From Benincasa hispida (lineage: Eukaryota > Streptophyta > Magnoliopsida > Cucurbitales > Cucurbitaceae): a stretch of DNA of 64,000 nt. This document shows, one piece after another, positions 22,441 to 34,033 of this stretch. The notes below the pieces were generated by a model. That model made no database searches and was not told the DNA's origin. It saw only the letters and a program-made list of their open reading frames with translations. Numbering within the stretch: the first letter of the stretch is position 1; every line of letters starts with the position of its first letter. The stretch spans positions 5,139,840 to 5,203,839 of the forward strand of contig NC_052355.1 of the NCBI RefSeq assembly GCF_009727055.1. Direction: 5' to 3'. The position numbers and the translations under genes are program-made.

Positions 22441-22863
22441 TTAGTGAATTATTATTTGTTGATGTTTTTTAGATTTAGTGGTACAAATGGTATGGAATTT
22501 TTTAAATAATTTTTTTATGTTTTCAAATGTATATTGCAAATCTTCTTGTGAGCAAGCAATATATGACAAGTAATTACATTGAAAAATCTTCTTGTTATTT
22601 AACAGATGACAATGTGAATTTTTTATTATCGTTTTGAACTCAAGATGACCTAACCAATCATGCCAAACAAAAAATATATCTAAAGTAATGAACTGCAGGT
22701 TCGTGGTTGCATGTGCTTCAATACAATTAATATGGTTATAATATAATATAGAAGAAAAAGTAGGTAATTTTTCTAATAAACATTTTCCATGTGAGATAGT
22801 CGATACAACAAATAAACCCCTCCCCCCCCCCCCAATATCCCGGGTTACGTTACCTTTAGACAT
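22441..22863 (-). pseudogene. Copia gag-pre-integrase remnant
   Basis: The 140-codon minus frame contains FVWHDWLGHLEFKTIIKNSH and CNYLSYIACSQ. These match the GAG-pre-integrase domain of Ty1/copia polyproteins (W-H-x-R-L-G-H ... C-x2-C) with Trp for Arg and the first Cys of the pair replaced. Nothing like RT follows. It sits between E1 and E2, both minus sense, and may be the last coding piece of that copia element. Confidence 0.6.
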
Positions 22864-23222
22864 TATGTATTTTAATTGACAACACCATTTAACTTAATAA
22901 CTTTTATCAAGCAATAAAATCCTATGATATCACAACTTAAGGAATTTGAAGCATAGACATTGCTCAAGCCGTAAAATCCTATTCACATTGTTGAACCTCT
23001 TAGAGGATTTTACTCACGATTCAGAACAAATGAATGGATTTCATTAGATCAATAATAATGGCTACAAGATGAATATTCAACAAATGAAAAGAAGAAACAA
23101 AATAGAAAAGTGCAGAAATGAAGTAAAGTAAGATTGGAAAATACAATATGATAATGCATTGAGGCAATCTCTCGTTCTTCTAATCTTTCCCTAGGGTGAT
23201 TCTCCTTTTCCAAAGATGAATA

Positions 23223-24171
23223 TGAAGGGATCGAATCCCGCCACAGAAGCACGTGAACGCGTGTGCTTTCAATTAATGTTTTGAATTTACAAGAAATTAC
23301 AGAGAACATAAACACATGAGCATGTTTTAAGTAGTAAAGTATTTCAAGGAGAAGAGGTTACCTTTGAAGACTACTTCTTCAATCTTCTCCAAATCCTCAT
23401 TGTGAACACGATCTCATCAACTCTTCGTCAATCACAAATAGGACACCATCATCAAGATCTTCCCCACTATTTTTCGATAAAGAAAAGGTTTGTGGGAATC
23501 ATTTTTGAAGATTAAGGGAAGAAATCTATTGTTTCTTTCTCTATGAGTTTTGAGTGATAAGAGATTGTGAGAGTTTTTAGAGGATTTCTTGAGTGAAATT
23601 TAGATAGCAAGAAGAACATTTTCTTCTTTTATTCTTGATAATACAAACACTTATGTATTTTTCATGAGGAGGGAGATAAATAATTCAAAATTAATTTTAT
23701 AATATAATGTATCTATATACATTAATTTAATAGTATCATATACAATTAACTTAAATTTCCTTATAATTTGAACAATTTAAATTGTTCCAAAACTAAAATA
23801 TTCCTTTTTTTATCCTTTGTGAGCTAGCAAGAGAACCTAATGGACCTATAGATTAGAAGCTCTAAGGATAGAGATTAATTAATTAAACTCTTTAATTAAA
23901 TTACTTAACATTCATTAACTGTAGGTCTCTCCACTAAAGACCCACTACTCACTCTTCACACTGTATATATATTTTTGTGCCCATATATGTAACCAATTAT
24001 CATTAAGTCAACCCTTCACGAACTACTCATAAATATAGCTGAGTAAAATTATCGTTTTACCCTTATAATTACCTCTTACTTCTTAAGTTCAACCGATCCT
24101 CTAATGAACGACTTATTTATAGTTCTATCAGAAACAAAAACCACTTGGGCCAATGGGGGGGAAGGGGGGGA
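23223..24171 (-). mobile_element. E2: copia-type LTR cut by element C1
   Basis: Same family and sense as E1 (minus-strand terminus ATCCCTTCA). It is interrupted at 24171 by the LTR of C1, after a run of G residues. E1 and E2 may be the two LTRs of one decayed copia element, but no primer site is visible next to E2. Confidence 0.55.
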
Positions 24172-26053
24172 TGATAACTTGTAGAAATAAAAGTTATTTA
24201 TACTGTTTTATTTAGAGATTGCAGCTAAACGAAAGAAAAGTTATGTCGATAGTATAGAAATTGGCTAAGAAATGCGAGAATTATAAATTGTCGCCAATAC
24301 ACCCACTATTTCAGTTTCAGTTTTGCAGGAAATCAGTCACCACATGCGTTCATGCTCAAAAGCAAAATAAACAATGCATCTATGTCGCATTGTGCCCATC
24401 ATTTAGGAACTAAGAGATGATCAACGCAATGACGGCGCGTGCGACAATCGATCAAGAGCTTAGCGATCAAAGAAATTTCAACTACATGCAGTAATAAAAA
24501 ATATACCGCATGCGGCGATCGATTGAAGATATAAAGAACAACGCAATTGCCGAGGATCTGACACATGTACAGCCTTCAGTTGTGCATTTCTGACCGATTG
24601 ATTGCGTAAAAGAAGAAATTTCTCATTCCGGCATTTCAAGAACTACCATAACCATAAAGTGGGGACCACAAAGTCAAAGAGCCAAGCTTCGTCTATAAAT
24701 AGCTTCTGCAAATTCACTGAAAAGATATACATGAATACATAGAGACGTGCATATATTGATTATGAGAGAGAGATTGGTCTGAAGCGACTATCCAGAGTAG
24801 ATCCGAGAAAAACCACGAGACAAGGCCGAGAGGTGAGTCTCCGAGCAAAGAATCCTTCAAATCCCCATAGTTGAAGCTCTGTGCGAAGGTCACATCTACT
24901 GGGAAAGCAAGCCCGAGAAGGAAGCTTTCCTCTCCACCACTTTCACGTGCCGGCAAGCATAATCTCCGTTCAGGATCTGTGTCAAGATGTTGACACTCTT
25001 TCTGTATTCGTTTCTAATCTCTATTTCATCACTTGTATTCATCTTCTTAATCTTTCATTCATACCATGATACGAACGCTTAATCTTAGTATTAAATGTTC
25101 TGATCTTTACCATTTATCATCTCTCTGTCTATTTTTCGTTCATCCATAATCCATTTTCTCCATGATGTTTTTCCTAATTCCCTGGGTAATTATGTAAGAA
25201 TTAAGCAAGTAAATTAATTTGTGTTAAGGAAATAATTAAATTTAGCTAAAGCATGTTCGATGACATCTTCACCCGTGAGAGCAGAAAGTGAAAATGTTAT
25301 TCTGCCTATCGGGAGAGGGTTGGAAGAATGCATTATCTAAAGCAAGAAGTACTTTCGGAGATGGAAGCAACCTTGCGTTCATCATGTTCATCCCTGTTTC
25401 ACCATAGAGACATGGGAACGCGGCCGATCACCGAGAGTGTGTACGCCAAAGGAATGTGGAAACCTTAGTTGCACCTTTAATGCAATTGACAAACTGTCGG
25501 ATGATTTTTACTAATTACTCTTTCTATTTATGATTCATCCATAAAGCCTTGCCATTGCATACCACGATCCTTTGTACAATTTCACAGTCAGTCTCGACCT
25601 CAGTATCATGTATCATGTATCATGTATCTTGTATCTTGTATCATATTAGTTTTAGGATTTTATTTTATCAACGCAACTTATTTTATTAACGCAATTTTAT
25701 TTCATCGCAATTTAAATTACTGATATATAACAAACCATTCTTATTAATTGTAAAAAACTTGTTGCATATACCGACATTAGTACACATTAACGAAAACAAT
25801 CCCTGTGTTCGACCCTCGGATATTCTGAAACTTGCGTTGGAATTTAATACATGGTTTCAGTGCGAGAAACCTGTGACACACAATACTTTCCATCGCATAC
25901 TACAAGCATATCATTAACAACGCATATATTTAGACGCAGTGTGCATAAGCGATAACACTGCATAACATTCCATTTCTATGTCATCAAGTTTATGGCAACA
26001 TGAGCTTGCATGATTAATTCTTTAACACATCCATATCCGTTTTTACCGTTACA
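24172..26053 (+). mobile_element. C1 5' LTR
   Basis: TGATAACTTGTAG...CGTTACA, about 1.88 kb, with TATAAATA at 24694-24701. It matches 28271-29101 in its first part. It lacks a 25-bp stretch (ACCATTGCGATGGTAG...) present in the 3' copy at about 28405-28430. Confidence 0.8.
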
Positions 26054-26059
26054 AGTTTA

Positions 26060-26077
26060 TGGCACCGTTGCCGGGGA
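26060..26077 (+). other. Primer binding site of C1 (tRNA-Asp)
   Basis: TGGCACCGTTGCCGGGGA, complementary to the tRNA-Asp 3' end with one change, 6 nt after the LTR. Confidence 0.85.
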
Positions 26078-26189
26078 CATGGACTTTTTCATTCATTCAC
26101 ATTCATATTTATCCACATGCTGTAAGATATACCCAGAGATCAGGTGTATTTTTCGTGCAGGAACACATCATAATCAAATTAAGCGCTGG

Positions 26190-26500
26190 AATTTCAAGAC
26201 CTACGGTTGCAGAAAATGCAAGGTTTGAGATAAGGCCGGTCGTGCTTCAAATGATCCAAAATGCTGGACAATTCGAATACAAAGAGAAGACCTGCATGCT
26301 CATTCGACAAGCTTCGTAGAAATGTGCAACACATTCTCCATACCTGGTGTGACTTCCGAAGAAATTAGATTGTATCTCTTCCCGTACACACTGCGGGATG
26401 AGGCAGGGAAAGAACAATGTCCTTGATGACATTGCACAGGCAAACAGGATTGACCGCTTGCGGGGATGCTATTATGGTAACTCTGAAAAACTTCTTTCAA
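26190..26500 (+). pseudogene. C1 gag remnant
   Basis: The segments FEIRPVVLQMIQNAGQF, EDxHAHxTSFVEMCNTF-like and EEIRLYLFPYTLRDEAG are the N-terminal gag region also seen in A2 (35000-35266). They are followed at once by GKEQCP-type linker residues that in B1 lie beyond the zinc knuckle. The whole capsid-knuckle part is deleted. At the codon where the A copies have TGA, this copy has an Arg codon (AGA). Confidence 0.65.
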
Positions 26501-26825
26501 TCAGCCCTATATCTATGTTTAATTGCTTTCTTTTCAGCTTTCATTTACTGAATTCTAAATTGCGTTATGTATTGTTTATTAGAATTAACCTTTACTGCTT
26601 TATGTGTTTACTTTCAATTTAATTGTGTATTCCATGTCGTGTTTAGTTTCTTTACTGTTCTGCATTAGTTGCATTGTTCTTAAATTTCTGTGAATGACTA
26701 AATAAAAAGAAAATGAACACCGCAAAGTCTTATCGACTTGCGTGTCTGATGAATTAAAAAGAAACTTAAAGATTAGTATGCATTGTGATGATGGGTGCAT
26801 CTTGTGATAATAAGATACACTTTGC

Positions 26826-27065
26826 GTCCGTCCAACCCAAATACATTGCGCTAAGGGGTGTGTTGCGCTCGTATGTATTTTTCGCCCGTCCTTAGCAAAA
26901 ATGCACTATGTTGAGGTAGTGTTTGGCCAGTAGAAATACTGTGCGCTCGTCCTCCATAAATGCACTAAGTTGAGGGGTGTGTTGCGATGATACATGCATT
27001 GTTGCTCGTCCTCTGCAAAGATGCATTTGCGTTAATGTAGCGTTAATCATTAACCGTGCACTCGT
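26826..27065 (+). repeat. C1 minisatellite-like block
   Basis: Imperfect units of about 60 bp, each with a GCTCGT or CCCGTCC core followed by AAATGCACT and a GGGGTGTGTTGCG segment. B1 has the same block at 50140-50420. Non-coding, position after gag. Confidence 0.65.
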
Positions 27066-27712
27066 CTGAATCAAATACAAAGGATAAATTCACTTCATTA
27101 TTTCTATATATAGAAGCTGTTACTTGATTCTTTGTACATGCTAAAATTTTGTATTGCGTTATTTGTAATTCTTTGTATACTTGGTTAATTTTTAAAACAA
27201 CTGAGTAACAATTCTTTTCGTATGCGTTAGCCTCTTATTTATCATCATTTGTCAATTATTGCGATATTCTTTACCTTTTCTTTGTGCATTATTAATTGCG
27301 CTGCCATGATGAATTATATGCATACCCTTAGAAATATTTCTCATACTTCGTATTTTTCTGACTAACACTTAGATAATTCGTAGCAACTACTTTACCTTTT
27401 ATCCTTCAAAACTCTGCTCAAACCTTTTTTTTTTTCAAAATTTTGCCTAATTATTTGTCTATTCTGTCCAAAACAACGCAATGAAGACCTTGCGTATCTC
27501 TAAATTTTGGGGTGAGGAAGGTCTGAGCAGATGTGTTCAAGTGGATGCAGTCATTAGAAAATACGTTCATTATAACAAAATAATATCTAAAATAAATAAA
27601 ATAAAATAAAAAATAAAAAATAAAATAAAATTTCATACAAACTCCAATGTCAGTGCAAGGGAAAATCAAAATCTCAACCTTATAAGAGTTAAGTCATGAA
27701 AGGAACCTGCCC
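27066..27712 (+). other. C1 non-coding region with inner polypurine-like tract
   Basis: No gene. Aligns with B1 53940-54370. AAATTTTGGGGTG at 27502-27514 follows a small GCAA/TTGC hairpin. An AATAAAATA-rich run covers 27585-27630. Confidence 0.55.
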
Positions 27713-27760
27713 GTAGTTGGATGTTCACATGACACCCGTGGGAGCAAGCCAAAACGAAGG
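27713..27760 (+). repeat. 48-nt 3' motif, C1 copy a
   Basis: GTAGTTGGATGTTCACATGA...GCAAGCCAAAACGAAGG. See A1 copies. Confidence 0.85.
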
Positions 27761-27898
27761 TGGGTTTCCAAGATCGAAGTAATATGAAAGAAAAAAAAAA
27801 TGAGAAGAAAAATAAGATTATAAGGGACAAGTCCTCTGATCAACAAAAGTTAAGCTTAGCTGAAAATCAAGAGTTGACGTTGAGATTGGCACACAACC

Positions 27899-27946
27899 GT
27901 CGTTGGATGTTCGCATGACACCCGTGGGAACAAGCCAAAACGAAGG
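27899..27946 (+). repeat. 48-nt 3' motif, C1 copy b
   Basis: GTCGTTGGATGTTCGCATGA...ACAAGCCAAAACGAAGG, 186 bp after copy a. Confidence 0.85.
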
Positions 27947-28231
27947 GTGTAACCATGATCAACAGTCTCTAATAAAATAACGCAACCCAACCACCGCATT
28001 CAAGTCGTATCAAGTTTTTTTTTTAAAGAAGAGGTAAACATTCTTTTCAAAACAAGAAAGGAATTTTTTAATAGAGATTGTTGTATAAAAGAATAAAGTA
28101 GGGCATGTTTATGAATTATCAAGGATAGAAAGAAATTGCGTTGTTAAGTAATGTTACCTAGATGGAGCATTCGGAGCAACCAATCGACGCAAAATGAGGA
28201 TAGAAATTGAGCAATATTGCCTTAATAGAAG

Positions 28232-28270
28232 ATATGCTTGAGGACAAGCATATATCTAAATTTGGGGGTG
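28232..28270 (+). promoter_or_regulatory. C1 hairpin and polypurine tract
   Basis: 9-bp stem ATATGCTTG / CAAGCATAT with loop AGGA (28232-28253), then AAATTTGGGGGTG (28258-28270) abutting the 3' LTR. Confidence 0.75.
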
Positions 28271-29101
28271 TGATAACTTGTAGAAATACAAGTTATTTAT
28301 ACTGTTTTATTTAGATATTGTGGCTAAAAGAAAGAAAAGTTGTGTCGATAGTATAGAAATTGGCTAAGAAATGCGAGAATTATAAATTGTCGCCAATACA
28401 CCCACTAACACCATTGCGATGGTAGAAGAGAATGTTTCAGTTTCAGTTTTGCAGGAAATCAGTCACCACATGCGTTCATGGCTCAAAAGCAAAATAAACA
28501 ATGCATCTATGTCACATTGTGCCCATCATTTAGGAATGAAGAGATGATCAACGCAATGACGGCGCGTGCGACAATCGATCAAGAGCTTAGCGATCAAAGA
28601 AATTTCAACCGCATGCAGTAATAAAAAATATACCGCATGCGCCGATCGATCGAAGATGTAAAGAACAACGCAATTGCCGAGGATCTGACACATGTACAAC
28701 CTTCAGTTGTGCATTTCTGACGGATTGATTGCGTAAAAGAAGGAATTTCTCATTCCGCCATTTTAGGAACTACCATAACCATAAAGTGGGGACCACAAAG
28801 TCAAAGAGCCAAGCTTCGTCTATAAATAGCTTCTGCAAATTCACTGAAAAGTTATACATGAATACATAGAGACGTGCATATATTGATTATGAGAGAGAGA
28901 TTGGTCTGAAGCGACTGTCCAGAGTAGATCCGAGAAGAACCACGAGACAAGGCCGCGAGGTGAGTCTCCGAGCAAAGAATCCTTCAAATCCCCGTAGTTG
29001 AAGCTCTGTGCAAAGGTCACTTCTACTGGGAAAGCAAGCCCGAGAAGGAAGTTTTCCTCTCCACCACTTTCACGTGCCGGCAAGCATAATCTCTATTCCT
29101 T
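28271..29101 (+). mobile_element. C1 3' LTR, first part
   Basis: Matches the 5' LTR to about 24966, with TATAAATA at 28821-28828. It stops at a Nextera adapter, so its true continuation cannot be read from this assembly. Confidence 0.75.
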
Positions 29102-29136
29102 TCTCTTATACACATCTAGATGTGTATAAGAGACAG
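29102..29136. other. Nextera/Tn5 mosaic-end junction adapter (artefact)
   Basis: TCTCTTATACACATCT joined to AGATGTGTATAAGAGACAG: two inverted 19-bp Tn5 mosaic ends as left by mate-pair library circularisation. Not biological. Confidence 0.95.
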
Positions 29137-29214
29137 AGATATATGTGATGAGTCTATAGGACCTACACATAAGCCTCTATTCTTATTTATGCGATGACAA
29201 CATGACACATACAC
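29137..29214. other. 78-bp A-family LTR scrap between two adapters
   Basis: GATGAGTCTATAGGACCTAC and neighbours match the A-family LTR (3100-3170, 30545-30610, 39150-39215). It was placed here by chimeric read assembly. Confidence 0.8.
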
Positions 29215-29252
29215 CTGTCTCTTATACACATCTAGATGTGTATAAGAGACAG
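29215..29252. other. Nextera junction adapter, complete 38 bp (artefact)
   Basis: CTGTCTCTTATACACATCT immediately followed by its reverse complement. Confidence 0.97.
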
Positions 29253-29637
29253 CACTAACACCATTGCGATGGTAGAAGAGAATGTTTCAGTTTCAGTTTT
29301 GCAGGAAATCAGTCACCGCATGCGTTCATGGCTCAAAGACAAAATAAACAATGCATCTACGTCACATTGTGCCCATCATTTAGGAATGAAGAGATGATCA
29401 ACGCAATGACGGCGCGTGCGACAATCGATCAAGAGCTTAGCGATCAAAGAAATTTCAACCGCATGCAGTAATAAAAAATATACCGCATGCGCCGATCGAT
29501 CGAAGATGTAAAGAACAACGCAATTGCCGAGGATCTGACACATGTACAACCTTCAGTTGTGCATTTCTGACGGATTGATTGCGTAAAAGAAGGAATTTCT
29601 CATTCCGCCATTTTAGGAACTACCATAACCATAAAGT
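29253..29637 (+). repeat. Repeat of C1 LTR segment 28405-28797
   Basis: Near-identical to 28405-28797, bounded on both sides by adapters. Most likely an assembly duplication rather than real DNA. Confidence 0.8.
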
Positions 29638-29669
29638 CTGTCTCTTATACACATCTAGATGTGTATAAG
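29638..29669. other. Nextera junction adapter, partial (artefact)
   Basis: CTGTCTCTTATACACATCT plus AGATGTGTATAAG, then fused to LTR sequence at GCGATAACACTG. Confidence 0.95.
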
Positions 29670-29870
29670 CGATAACACTGCATAACATTCCATTTCTATG
29701 TCATCAAGTTTATGGCAACATGAGCTTGCATGATTAATTCTTTAACACATCCATATCTGTTTTTACCGTTACAAGTTTATGGCGCCGTTGCCGGGGACAT
29801 GGACTTGTTCATTCATTCACATTCATATTTATCCACATGCTGTAAGATATACCCAGAGATCAGGTATATT
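29670..29870 (+). mobile_element. C-family LTR end, primer site and leader
   Basis: Matches 25945-26150. It contains the LTR end (29773) and a perfect tRNA-Asp primer site TGGCGCCGTTGCCGGGGA at 29780-29797, then about 70 bp of leader before similarity to C1 stops at ATCAGGTATATTTATCC. It may be a real second C copy, or C1 sequence misplaced by the adapters. Confidence 0.6.
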
Positions 29871-30110
29871 TATCCAAAAGCCAAGAAGCATTGGGCTAAC
29901 GTTGCAATGTCGCGCTAATGCTTGGTTGCGCAAGGCACGCAGAATGAATCATCTCAAAATCTGGAGCGTTGCAACGTTGTGGGGAGCATTTTAACACATT
30001 GAGTTTTTGCAGCAAAACGCGAATGTTCTGTCTTTAACTTGATACTCGATGCACGATGGCCTTTACAAGATAACATTTACTCGATGACCTTTTTTGTAAT
30101 TACTTTATGG
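29871..30110 (+). repeat. GTTGCAACG-rich fragment and CTCGATG repeats (A2 target)
   Basis: No gene. AACGTTGCAATG and GAGCGTTGCAACGTTG (29900-29985) recall the D1 LTR. 30040-30090 has CTCGATG units that resume at 40405 beyond A2. Confidence 0.45.
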
Positions 30111-30115
30111 TGTTT

Positions 30116-31799
30116 TGATGCGTTATTTTATGAGGTGAAATTATGGGATGAAATGCGGTGATGGAAATGCAGTGAGAAACAAGTTTTCTCAGAAGAATCC
30201 AAGTATAAACCCTATTGAGTTTCCTGGAAAGTCTAGGGTCGAACTCAGGATCTAAGGAAAATGGTATGCGGTGATAATTTTCAAGAAGACTTTGCGGTAA
30301 CCAAATAATTCAAATAGTTGTTTTGGGTTGTTGTTTACTGTGTAAAATAAATGTATGCGGTGGAGTTACAAAAAGAGTAGATAATACGAAAGATGCGATG
30401 AATATGCGGTGAACGGGTTGAGAAGGGGTTCAGCTAACACTTCCAAAAATGCGTTCATGTTATGCTATCATGCAACACACATACAATAACAAATCATCTC
30501 TGACGCAAATGCTATGGCTTCTAATACTAGAACGCATGCGATATATGCGATGAGTCTATAGGACCTACACATAAGCCTATATTCTTATTTATACAATGAC
30601 AACATGACACAACAAATAAGGCGACCACATAGAATCATAACCTATCTCTAGGGTGCATGCGATGCATGTTGGCAAACAGAGCTTATCTCTAAGTCCCTAT
30701 CTCTTGCTTATGCAAATCTAATCTTGCTCTCTCGAGTCTAGATTCTAACCTAGCTCTCTCAAGTCTTAGGTTCTTTCTTCAGACTCTCTCTTGAGTAGCT
30801 CTAAAGGGGTGTTGGGCACAGCATAAAACAAGATAATCGCATGCAATGAAGGTCCTAGGTCATGTTAGCTTAGTTCTTCTCAACCCATTCGATAAATTTA
30901 GCTACTCATGCATGCTCTTAAGAGAGTGAACAGATGTAGATAAAGAAGTTCCATTGTATAGATATAGAGTTGGAATACAAAATAACAATGCAAGATGAGA
31001 ATAAAGAGCCTGGTAGCAATCTCTTGCTTCCCAAGGCTTTTACACTGTCTTTTCTACTCTGTTTAAAAGATAGTCTCGCTCTCGCAAGTGTCGGCCCACT
31101 CTCTGCTTTTCCACACCTCTGGGTTCTCTCTCGAGTTGCCCTGAGCAATCTTCCGATGTCTCTTCCCTTCTCTCGCTCCGCCTTCTAAATAAAAAGGAAA
31201 ACTATGAACAAGGCTATTCTATCTAAGGAAAAATTCTTTAATTGTCCGAACTCCTTTACTAAAGGTTGCCCTCGGTATTTATAGAGCTTCAGGGTGAAAG
31301 GCTGCTTCTCTCTTATGATTGCATTGATGGGATTGCATTAATTCTCTGTCTGATATGCCGAATATTTTTCACCGAAAAGTTGGGTGTACTTGCTACATTA
31401 GTTCGTTAGCGGCTTGTCAACTTAATTCGGACTCGACCGTCATCAGCTTTCTATCCCATCATGATTTATTATGCTTTTCACCCAGATGCGCCCACCAAGT
31501 TGCGCCGGCTCTATGTGGCAATCCTTCTTGAGCAGATGTTTGCAAGCACAAATCACCGCAAAGCCTTGCAGTAATGTTGCGCTCGACCGTTGATTTCTTG
31601 TGATTGCATTTTTCGCATTGCGTCAATGAATATTCTACTTAAAAATACAAAAGTTAACTGTTTTCGTGCGATGAACGCATGTGACTGCAATGTTATGAAC
31701 TTAATGCTTTTTGGACGTAATCTTACATATTTTATCAACGCAAAATTTCATTGTTTAATAACTTAGCACAGTAATAGCGTGCATTTTTACCTGTTATAA
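30116..31799 (-). mobile_element. A2 3' LTR
   Basis: 1684 bp, plus-strand start TGATGCGTTATTTTATGAGG. TATAAATA on the minus strand at 31276-31283. The other end reads TTATAACAGG where A3 has TGATAACGGG. Confidence 0.85.
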
Positions 31800-31835
31800 C
31801 ACCCCCAAATTTAAACAATGCTTGTCCTCAAGCAT
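31800..31835 (-). promoter_or_regulatory. A2 polypurine tract and hairpin
   Basis: Minus strand: stem ATGCTTG / CAAGCAT with loop AGGA (31818-31835), then AAATTTGGGGGTG (31800-31812). Confidence 0.75.
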
Positions 31836-32140
31836 AAGCTAAAGATTTCCTTTAGAAAGCCGACCGCAATCTCTTTTCCTAGATTTCTCAAGGATACTTC
31901 CTTCAAATCCTACACACCAAAATTTCCTTAATTGTTATTCAAGTCTCTTCTTAAAATATTTCTAAGACCTAGGGACTGCAAGCTTAACGTTCAAAAAGAC
32001 TTTACTAGATTCCATGACATCGCATAATTTATTTCAAAAAAAGAAAAAACTTTTTCACTCGGGTGTTAAATGATTTTTATCCTTGCATATTTTTTACATT
32101 ATTATTTTTCTCTGACCTTGCGCTGATCTAAGTGCCTCAT

Positions 32141-32187
32141 CTTTGTTTTGGCTTGCCCCCACTTGTGTCATGCGAACATCCAACTAC
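32141..32187 (-). repeat. 48-nt 3' motif, A2 copy b
   Basis: Minus-strand GTAGTTGGATGTTCGCATGA...CAAGCCAAAACAAAG. One of the ten copies. Confidence 0.8.
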
Positions 32188-32276
32188 GAGCAAGGTGCTC
32201 TTTCTCATACTAAACTCATACCTATTCGGCAGCGGAGTTGTGGTCATTTATTTATGCGTTGATCCTGGTGACTTAC

Positions 32277-32323
32277 TTATGCTTTGGCTTGCCCCCACGT
32301 GTGTCATGCGGACATCCAACTAC
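32277..32323 (-). repeat. 48-nt 3' motif, A2 copy a
   Basis: Minus-strand GTAGTTGGATGTCCGCATGA...GGCAAGCCAAAGC, 136 bp from the other copy. Confidence 0.8.
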
Positions 32324-32455
32324 GGGTAAGTGCCCTTCACAACTTAACTCTTATCAACATGAGTTTTCCCATTGCGTTGACAGTGGAGTTGTTATTCTCA
32401 AAATTTCCCCCCTTTTTTTTAAAGCTAAAAATAGCAAGGTCGAAAATAAATACCT

Positions 32456-32493
32456 CACCCCCAAATTTAAAATTCGGCAATATCCTCATTGCC
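32456..32493 (-). promoter_or_regulatory. A2 internal polypurine-like tract with hairpin
   Basis: Minus-strand hairpin GGCAATG / TATTGCC type with AGGA loop (32476-32493, closing pair mismatched), then AAATTTGGGGGTG (32456-32468). Confidence 0.5.
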
Positions 32494-33263
32494 AATAGAT
32501 TGAAAGAAGTCATGTGATGTTCTTAGGAAGCTACGTAAAGAGTCAGTTTGAAAGAAAGCTAGTAGACCATTAACTTCTAGAAATATTTCATGAAGTGACT
32601 ATCCTAAAATTAAGTTGACTCTAGTATACACGAAAAAATAGAAGCATGTGTTTCATCACTGAAATCATAATTGGCAAAGAGAAAACATGCGGTGAATTAC
32701 TAAATTTATCAATGTTAAATTATTGCGGTAATCAAAGTGGATGCGGTGATAAAACTTTCAAAATTAAAATGCGATGCGATAATGTAGAATTTGGAATAAA
32801 GTCAAGGAATAATACAACCCCTAAATTTGCGCTATCGCCTGCATTGTTTGTTGACGCATCCTACTTTGTGGCGATCTTCTTTCTTTGGATTGCGGTGACA
32901 GAATAAAGTAATTGTGTCTTCGTGTAGCGCCTCCACAATCATGTACCTTGGTCGTTGCATGAAAAACATTGAGAGGTTCAAATAATACTAGAAAAAGAGT
33001 TAACAAAATCTTTCACTGCAATCGTTCAGCACGATCACATTTTGTTTTTTTATAAAGAAGTAAATATACGATAACAGATAAATACAAAGTGATGAAAGTT
33101 CATGAAGTATTGATGTAGAAAAAGGATATTCATAAGGTTTGCATCCCTGATGAGGTTGAATCGCATAATGACTTAGAGACTGCTTATTTTGCGGTGCAAG
33201 CTAGGCTTTTTACGTCCATGGTGGTTTTTCTTCTTTTCTCAATCTTCTGGAATCTTGACTGCC
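32494..33263 (-). other. A2 3' non-coding region
   Basis: No gene. Aligns with A1 5072-5783 throughout, including the joint to the protease tail. Confidence 0.6.
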
Positions 33264-33899
33264 TTAATCCGGAGCTTTTCCCCCTTTAATGTTCATTATG
33301 ATTTCCCCCTTGTGCACATCAATTTGAGTGCAATTGGTTGAGAGGAATGGTCGTCCGAATATGATGGGTGCATCTTCGTCTGCTTTATAATCCAAAATGA
33401 TGAGGTTTGTCGGCAAGATGAATTTATCCATTGAGATTGCAACATCTTTCAACTCTCCTTTGGAATTTATTCGGGATATGTCCACAAGTATGAGAGTCTC
33501 TGTCGTAGGCGTGAGGTTGCCCATATTCAATTGTTTAAAGATTGATAGTGTCATTACGTTTATACTCGCCCCAAGATCGCATAGTTCTTGGCCACTATAG
33601 ACCTCTCCAATGGAGCATGGTATCGTGAAGATTCTTAGGTCGCATATTTTTGGTGGGATCATCGCATTTTGCTTTACTACCACTCTCGCGATCTTTTCTT
33701 CATCATTCTGATTCTTTTTCAATCTTTGCGGAGATGGTGGTAGCTGGACTTTTTCTATCTCATGATCTAGAGGCTTGAGGATGGACGCAACTTCTGGTTT
33801 CATTTGCTCGGACTCTTTTGAATTACAAGTCAACAGGTCCTCGGTTGTTACCGCATTAAAGTTGGTCGTAATGGGTTCCTCCTCTACTTCCGCAATCAT
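33264..33899 (-). pseudogene. A2 linker and aspartic protease
   Basis: 211 residues. The N-terminal half is a charged linker; then FTIPCSIGEVYSGQ and CDLGASINVM with the catalytic Asp kept (unlike A1 and A3), LVDISRINSKGE, and IILDYKADEDAPIIFGRPFL. This is the best-preserved protease in the window. The element has no RT behind it. The frame ends in GGKAPD at the joint to non-coding DNA. It is marked pseudogene because gag upstream is broken, though the protease domain itself looks complete. Confidence 0.75.
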
Positions 33900-34033
33900 T
33901 TTCTCGCTTAGTAAGGAGATTGCTAAGCATTATTCCTTCCCCGTACCCCCAGCATTGCGAGGGAGCTCAGTTGAGCTCGACAAAGCTCCTTGCGGTCTAT
34001 TTTTAAGTTCGCCCGCAATCTGTCCTAGTTGAA

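Larger units (their letters stand above)
24172..29101 (+). mobile_element. Element C1: internally deleted non-autonomous Athila-type element
   Basis: 5' LTR (24172-26053), primer site, a short gag remnant, non-coding DNA, polypurine tract (28258-28270) and the start of the 3' LTR (28271). The internal part is only 2.2 kb. Its non-coding parts match B1 closely, but the long second ORF of B1 is gone, so C1 looks like a deletion derivative of a B1-like element. The end of the 3' LTR is obscured by adapter artefacts from 29102. Confidence 0.75.
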
